A program made the translations under genes and the position numbers. A model generated the notes under the pieces. That model did not search any database and had not been told where the DNA came from. It saw nothing but the letters and a program-made list of their open reading frames with translations. A stretch of DNA of 64,000 nucleotides, from NCBI GenBank assembly GCA_024336345.1, contig JANFOG010000015.1:744001-808000 (forward strand). Direction: 5' to 3'. How positions within the stretch are numbered: position 1 is the stretch's first letter; every line of letters begins with the position of its first letter. Origin of the DNA: Mariannaea sp. PMI_226 (Eukaryota > Ascomycota > Sordariomycetes > Hypocreales > Nectriaceae). Positions 59,521 through 64,000 of this stretch are shown here, one piece after another.

Positions 59521-60384
59521 CTAAAGAGATAGGAAATGGTTTCTTTTGGATGTTTATATAATGGGCAGAAAATAGGAAGTAGATATCTATTGAATCAGTC
59601 GCAGGTTATCATTGGACTTCCTTTATGATTATTCATCTCGCAGGGCAACTGATTTGCTTATTGGGGAGTATAAATACTAATCAAGTCCACTTCGCACTTT
59701 TCCCGACAATACGCTCATCTCACATAAGCTAGCCACAAAATGGGGCGGCCCATCAAGACCGTTTCTGATGAATGTTTCTTGAGTTTGGATATGTGTATGC
59801 TTAACGGTAAGAGCCCTGGCAACACAGTTGCAAGAATTGGCGGACTTTCGTGCTATGAATAGCTTGCTAACCTCGCCCGGCGTCGCTACTCAGGCCTTGC
59901 TGCCGGGTCTAGGCCTTCCTTTTACTCATCGGGTATCTGGAAAAGTCCGCCGGAAGTTGAACTCACGCGCATCCACCTGGGGCTTGCATTCTCATATGGG
60001 TTGGCAGGTAATTATGTTTCATGTCGAGAAAGTAGACCGAACCGAAGCTAATCGTCATGCCCGACTTCAGCCATCCTCGTTGAAAATCAAATATACTCTG
60101 GCCGGGAGCTTGCACTAGGTAGTAGTGTTGTTTTCACCACCTACTGTGCCTCTAAAGTCGTCAAGACCAGAGGCCGAGACCCTGTGCAACTTCTCCTCTG
60201 TGCTGTTGGCGGAGTTGCGACTTTTTTCCACCACAGGTTCAGGGGTAGGAAACGAGAGGTACCAGAGCATCAAATATGATTGATGCAGCATTAAATTATG
60301 ACAACAAATTCTTATTTGAGCTGATCCTTTATAAGGGACAGCAATTCTATGCCTAGGCGACTACAGAGAGGTATGCTGAAACCT

Positions 60385-60676
60385 TTATTCCTTGTCAGGA
60401 GTGGCATAATCTAAGAGAAGCATAGGCTAGGTATCTTAGACTCCACTCATTTTCCCGCAGCGATGCAGTAGCTCTCCAATAAATAGTAAAAATATAAAGA
60501 AGATAGGATATCATTTCACAACAAACTCGATAAGATATACCTGAGAATTTGAAGCCTTTCTGAGCATATGGTGCGAGGATCTGGAAGCCAAACAGTATTC
60601 CTGCAGTGGATGTCACTTCTGTAGCTTGCGAGGCTCCCTTGATTCCTGAGCTCCCTGTATTGTTGTTGATAGACAT
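60385..60676 (-). CDS. possible small two-exon protein, unrecognised
   Basis: Exons 60676-60541 and 60410-60385 around a 130-nt GT-AG intron would give 53 residues. The start region is Ser/Thr/Gly-rich, followed by a short hydrophobic segment (AGILFGFQILAPYA) and the end FKFSDYATPDKE. The composition looks protein-like, but there is no family match and chance remains likely. Confidence 0.25.
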
Positions 60677-61097
60677 ATCTTATCCCAGGTCTCATTACAT
60701 CGAGCACCTTAATTCGTTGTGTTATATCATGCCACTCGCATCACCCGGGTGGGTTTGGCGACGGGTACAGTCAGGTTTCCGGAGCAGTCAAGTGCAAAGG
60801 ATTGGTTTGCGTGATTATTGTGGAATTAGTTTGCGTTGAGCTAGCATACTCTGCACTTTTCTTAACACCTGTGAGGCTTGAGCTGTGGAGTTATTAAAGG
60901 GGGAATTCTATTATGGCCAACACTGGGAGCTCTACTGGCCTGACTAAATAAACATCTAATCCACTCGATTTCGGACAAGGCGCCGTACGAATAGGTTTAC
61001 CAAACGAGGTTACGAAACTTGAAGGGTATTCTACATATATGGCAGAAACAGTTTAAAAAAAAAGAAAATTCTCCCATCGGAATGATTTCGTCAGTCA

Positions 61098-62550
61098 TCA
61101 ACAGACCTGAAAGTTTGCTTCTGTCCCGCTTGTCGCAGTTCCAGTGCTTGGCTGCCCACACTCCGCGACCCTGTTATCATCTGTTTCTTGCCAATTTGCA
61201 GATACAACCTTATTATTATGATCACTCGAGATCGATTTGCCCTGGTTATTCAAGCTCAAGTCGAAAGTCCTCTCCACCAGAACTCCTTCTGTCCCTCGCA
61301 ATACTGCTGGCTCGCTCCTCGTACCATGCTCGTCATCCTCAGCGGAGAGGAAATCCCCAGGCCATGACCGAATCTTGGGTCCTCCTAGGCCCCTCTCGCC
61401 CTGTTCTTTCTTTTGCGGGCCATGTCTTGATAGCCAGCGCAAATGCCGACGTATAAAGGGCCGTAACAGCACCGCGCAGTTGCATACAATAGCTAAGTTG
61501 ACCTCAATGGCGCACCAGATCAAAAGTTTCCCTTCTGTCCATGACACGTCAGGATTATCGCGTAGGGCCGTCGTGTAGTAAATCCTTATACAGGCAGCGA
61601 TAATGGCTCTGATTCGTTAAGTAGCGGCGAAGTTAGACCACGTTCAGAGGCAAGTTGTTTTGAGGCCATTGGAGAAAAATATTCAATAACTAGATCTGCT
61701 TACCCTGAACCAATTCCTAATATAGCGCAAACAATAACCTTCTGTCGGGTTGGTAGGTTGAGAGAAATGATTGTTGGAATGGGCATAATGATGAGAATGA
61801 GGTCAAAAATGACGTTTAATGCGGCTTGCCCGTCAGCCATGCGGCTCACACAACTCGAACTGGCTGCGAGGTAGTTACATCCTGGCACCCATAATAAGAT
61901 TATTGTATAAGTGACGGTCCAGGTAGTAATAATGGCGCTAAATGCGTAGACGCACCACCGGAAGTTCCGGGAAGGGTTAAGGCGTCGAAAGTAAACAAGC
62001 AGGGCAAGTTTGGAAAACAAACTTCCGGCTAAATAAGAGACGAGAATGCCTGGAAGTGGCTAAAGAATCGAATACTTGTTAATACTAGCAGCGAGGGAAC
62101 TGGGGAGCGGCGTACCTGAAGGAGCCGTGGAAACTGAGCCTGCGATACATTCCATAGATGCTTTCCATATCCCCCACGGAAGGCTGGTAGCTGTTAGTAA
62201 TGCCAACGGAAAGAGACGATTAAGCCTTACCTACCTACACATCCAAGAACCGTCATCGTTATGGACGATAGCCACGCCAAGATAATTAAGCCTGCAGAAG
62301 AAGCGTGAGATAGCTCATCCCCTACATATATCTATACATGGGATGAGGCGGGAGACTAACCATCATTGAGACCAAAGCGCATGATGATGTAAATAACGGA
62401 ATATAATCGGAGCGCTAGGAATGCAGTTGCTAAGAAGAGCGTAACAGAGAAGACACTGATCAGTGCTATTTGAACAGAGCTCCTCCCTGAAAAGTCGGGA
62501 GTCGTCCCCGGAGGGGGAGGAATCATCGACGTATCTTCCGGGGACGTCAT
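61098..62550 (-). CDS. seven-TM rhodopsin-domain membrane protein (Pth11/SAT4-like)
   Basis: Five exons, 62550-62361, 62291-62239, 62190-62116, 62059-61704 and 61608-61098, give 394 residues. The architecture is that of the large fungal rhodopsin-domain family: an extracellular N-terminus, a first helix with VFSVTLFLATAFLALRLYS, a second helix LILAWLSSITMTVLG from the second exon, then YGKHLWNV, SLFSKLALLVYFRRLNP, TWTVTYTIILLW, a Cys-containing loop, FDLILIIMPIPTI, LPTRQKVIVCAILGIGSG, and the last helix (SWTEGKLLIWCAIEVNLAIVC). The C-terminal 120 residues are hydrophilic and probably cytoplasmic. Members act as surface sensors or orphan receptors (for example Pth11 in appressorium signalling) or are of unknown role; no CFEM domain is present here. 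It has no evident partner in the window. Confidence 0.85.
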
Positions 62551-64000
62551 GATGAGCCGGTCCCATCAAGATTGATTCATGCAGGTGAGAAAGCGCAGAC
62601 AGCGTGAGATTTGTTGGATACATAAGAGATATATTAATATCTCGAGCACCCATGACTTTCAAAGGCATAGGTTGGAGCGATGGTGAAATCCACGTTTTAC
62701 CTTTTCATGGTATGGCGAACGTCATTATGCCTCCTTGGTGCCCCCAAGATTTCGCCTCAGTCCCCACTCGTAGGAGGACCGGGCTACCGCCTTGTCGGGC
62801 GCACACTAACTTGACCGGCGGAATGAAATTAGATTTGGAGACGCAATTGAGCTTCTTGGTTAATCTGATTTTAAGGCCTGTTACGTATTGCTTGTGAAAT
62901 GCATGTACAACATGTAATTGGAGAAAGATCTCACGATATTTCAATCCTCACCATCACAACATAATACATGTCACCATATCATAAGGCCAGGATAAATCTA
63001 TACCTTCCACTTTTTGCCTCCAAAGAAGAGCATGTTTTGGAGACGCTCTATTTCTATTTTTATGTCAAGGCGACAGAAGATGTAGAGCACAATATTGGAC
63101 ATTTGTTGATTTCGTCGAAATGAGCGACGACAAGAGGAAGAGCTTCTGTGATTACGCAACTATTTTCTAGGTATAGAAAACTATTTATCAATCAACAAGG
63201 CACTGTGACTAATATTTTTGAGGCCGTGAGAGTCGTATGTCAACAGGGATCTATACCGTTACAAATGAGGTTTTAAGGTTCGTTGGAAATCCAAGCCCAG
63301 AAGATGGTAAGGCCTACTTATTATTATGCACCTGAGTTTATGTGGGCAATTTAGTTTTAGAATTTTCCAGTAAACGGTGGCATTGGAAGGATATTGACAC
63401 TAGAAACGTATATGTAGGAATTATAGCATGCATGGAAATTGATGAATAGTACTGAGGTATTGTTTCGAGAAAGAGACCCTCCTGGAAAGGAATCATGCAG
63501 TATGTACGATTTAAAACTGCTACCTTAACAAATATTTTCTCTGCTACGGAGTTGGTACAATATCTATCCTACTAAAATTCTGATATTCTACAAGGTTTCT
63601 TTCGTGCCAACGGTGTTTCTTGCTGATTTGACACCGTGACAAATATATGATGCTCATAACGATGGTAGATCTAAACCTGTGGTGGTTGATTTGTTTTTAT
63701 TTTACTTTTCTTTTCTTTTCTTTCAAAAAACTTAGGAGGGGGGAGCGGGGGAGGCTGGTCGTAAGCTGTTGCTTATCTTTGCCGTGACTTCGGTCCTGAG
63801 GTTGCTGACATTGAGTAGGTATTCAAGATGCTACAGAGCGTACAGTCATTGAAAAAGTGGTTCCTCTGTCCGTCCGATTGAGTTTATCAGCCGACTGTGT
63901 TCCTATCCTTTCTGTGTTTTTGATCCTAAACACCAACTTCAGGATGAGGTTGAATTGCTTTACCAGGGTTGCCTGTCAGCCTATAGGGTTCTAGACACTC
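62551..64000. other. right flank without recognised genes
   Basis: AT-rich sequence. The frames 62604-62897 (+) and 62705-62944 (-) overlap each other and have no motifs. The promoter of the rhodopsin-domain gene should lie just right of 62550. A C/T-rich and G-rich stretch lies at about 63700-63755. Confidence 0.5.

Larger units (their letters stand above)
55836..61097. other. 5.3 kb gene-poor region with possible gene remnants
   Basis: No full gene was found. Three overlapping minus-strand frames between 57379 and 56872 could be pieces of one spliced or decayed gene, but I do not recognise a family. Two better candidates (59520-59206 and 60676-60385) are listed separately. The rest is AT-rich with short frames only. 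Confidence 0.45.

Noticed and set aside
1..64000. tRNA, rRNA or CRISPR features
   Set aside because: No cloverleaf boxes, rRNA blocks or regularly spaced repeats were found; CRISPR arrays are not expected in a fungal genome.

Overview
The window is nuclear DNA of a filamentous ascomycete (Pezizomycotina). Genes are split by short GT-AG introns (about 50-130 nt) with CTAAC/CTGAC-like branch points. The content is typical of the group: a HET-domain gene, Zn2Cys6 regulators, a non-reducing polyketide synthase, a fasciclin protein and a Pth11-like rhodopsin-domain protein. The species cannot be named from the sequence. I rebuilt the exon-intron structures by hand from frame continuity, splice signals and family motifs. 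Coordinates give start codon to stop codon, and each model keeps its reading frame through every junction.

Layout. 1-9.4 kb is gene-poor and holds a broken HET-domain gene. 9.5-11.6 kb carries a six-exon gene for a secreted protein I do not recognise. 12.5-40.7 kb is a secondary-metabolite cluster: fasciclin protein (-), multicopper oxidase (+), class B flavin monooxygenase (-), O-methyltransferase (+), EthD-domain dehydratase (-), non-reducing PKS SAT-KS-AT-PT-ACP-TE (+), Zn2Cys6/fungal_trans regulator (-), 14-TM MFS pump (+), BBE-like FAD oxidoreductase (-) and AflR-type Zn2Cys6 regulator (+). Strands alternate strictly, so the genes form divergent pairs that share promoters. The gene set matches the aurofusarin cluster of Fusarium (PKS12, AurZ, AurJ, AurF, AurO, AurT, AurS, Gip1, AurR1, AurR2). 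The expected path is PKS to a naphthopyrone of the YWA1 type, dehydration by the EthD protein, O-methylation, flavin oxygenation, export, and then extracellular oxidative dimerisation by oxidase, fasciclin protein and FAD oxidoreductase. The likely product is aurofusarin or another bis-naphthopyrone; a perylenequinone is the main alternative.

41.2-50.7 kb holds a third Zn2Cys6 regulator, an ornithine cyclodeaminase/mu-crystallin family protein, a proline-racemase-superfamily protein and an AAAP amino-acid permease. Together they look like an uptake and catabolism module for hydroxyproline or a related imino acid. 53.9-55.8 kb is a sugar (alpha-glucoside-type) MFS transporter. 61.1-62.6 kb is a seven-TM rhodopsin-domain protein. 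The long gaps at 50.7-53.9, 55.8-61.1 and 62.6-64 kb have little recognisable coding content.

The most notable non-coding signal is a set of GC-rich islands inside the otherwise AT-rich divergent promoters of the cluster. They carry TCG-N5-CGR and inverted CGG elements that fit Zn2Cys6 factors, and the pump promoter adds an imperfect direct repeat.
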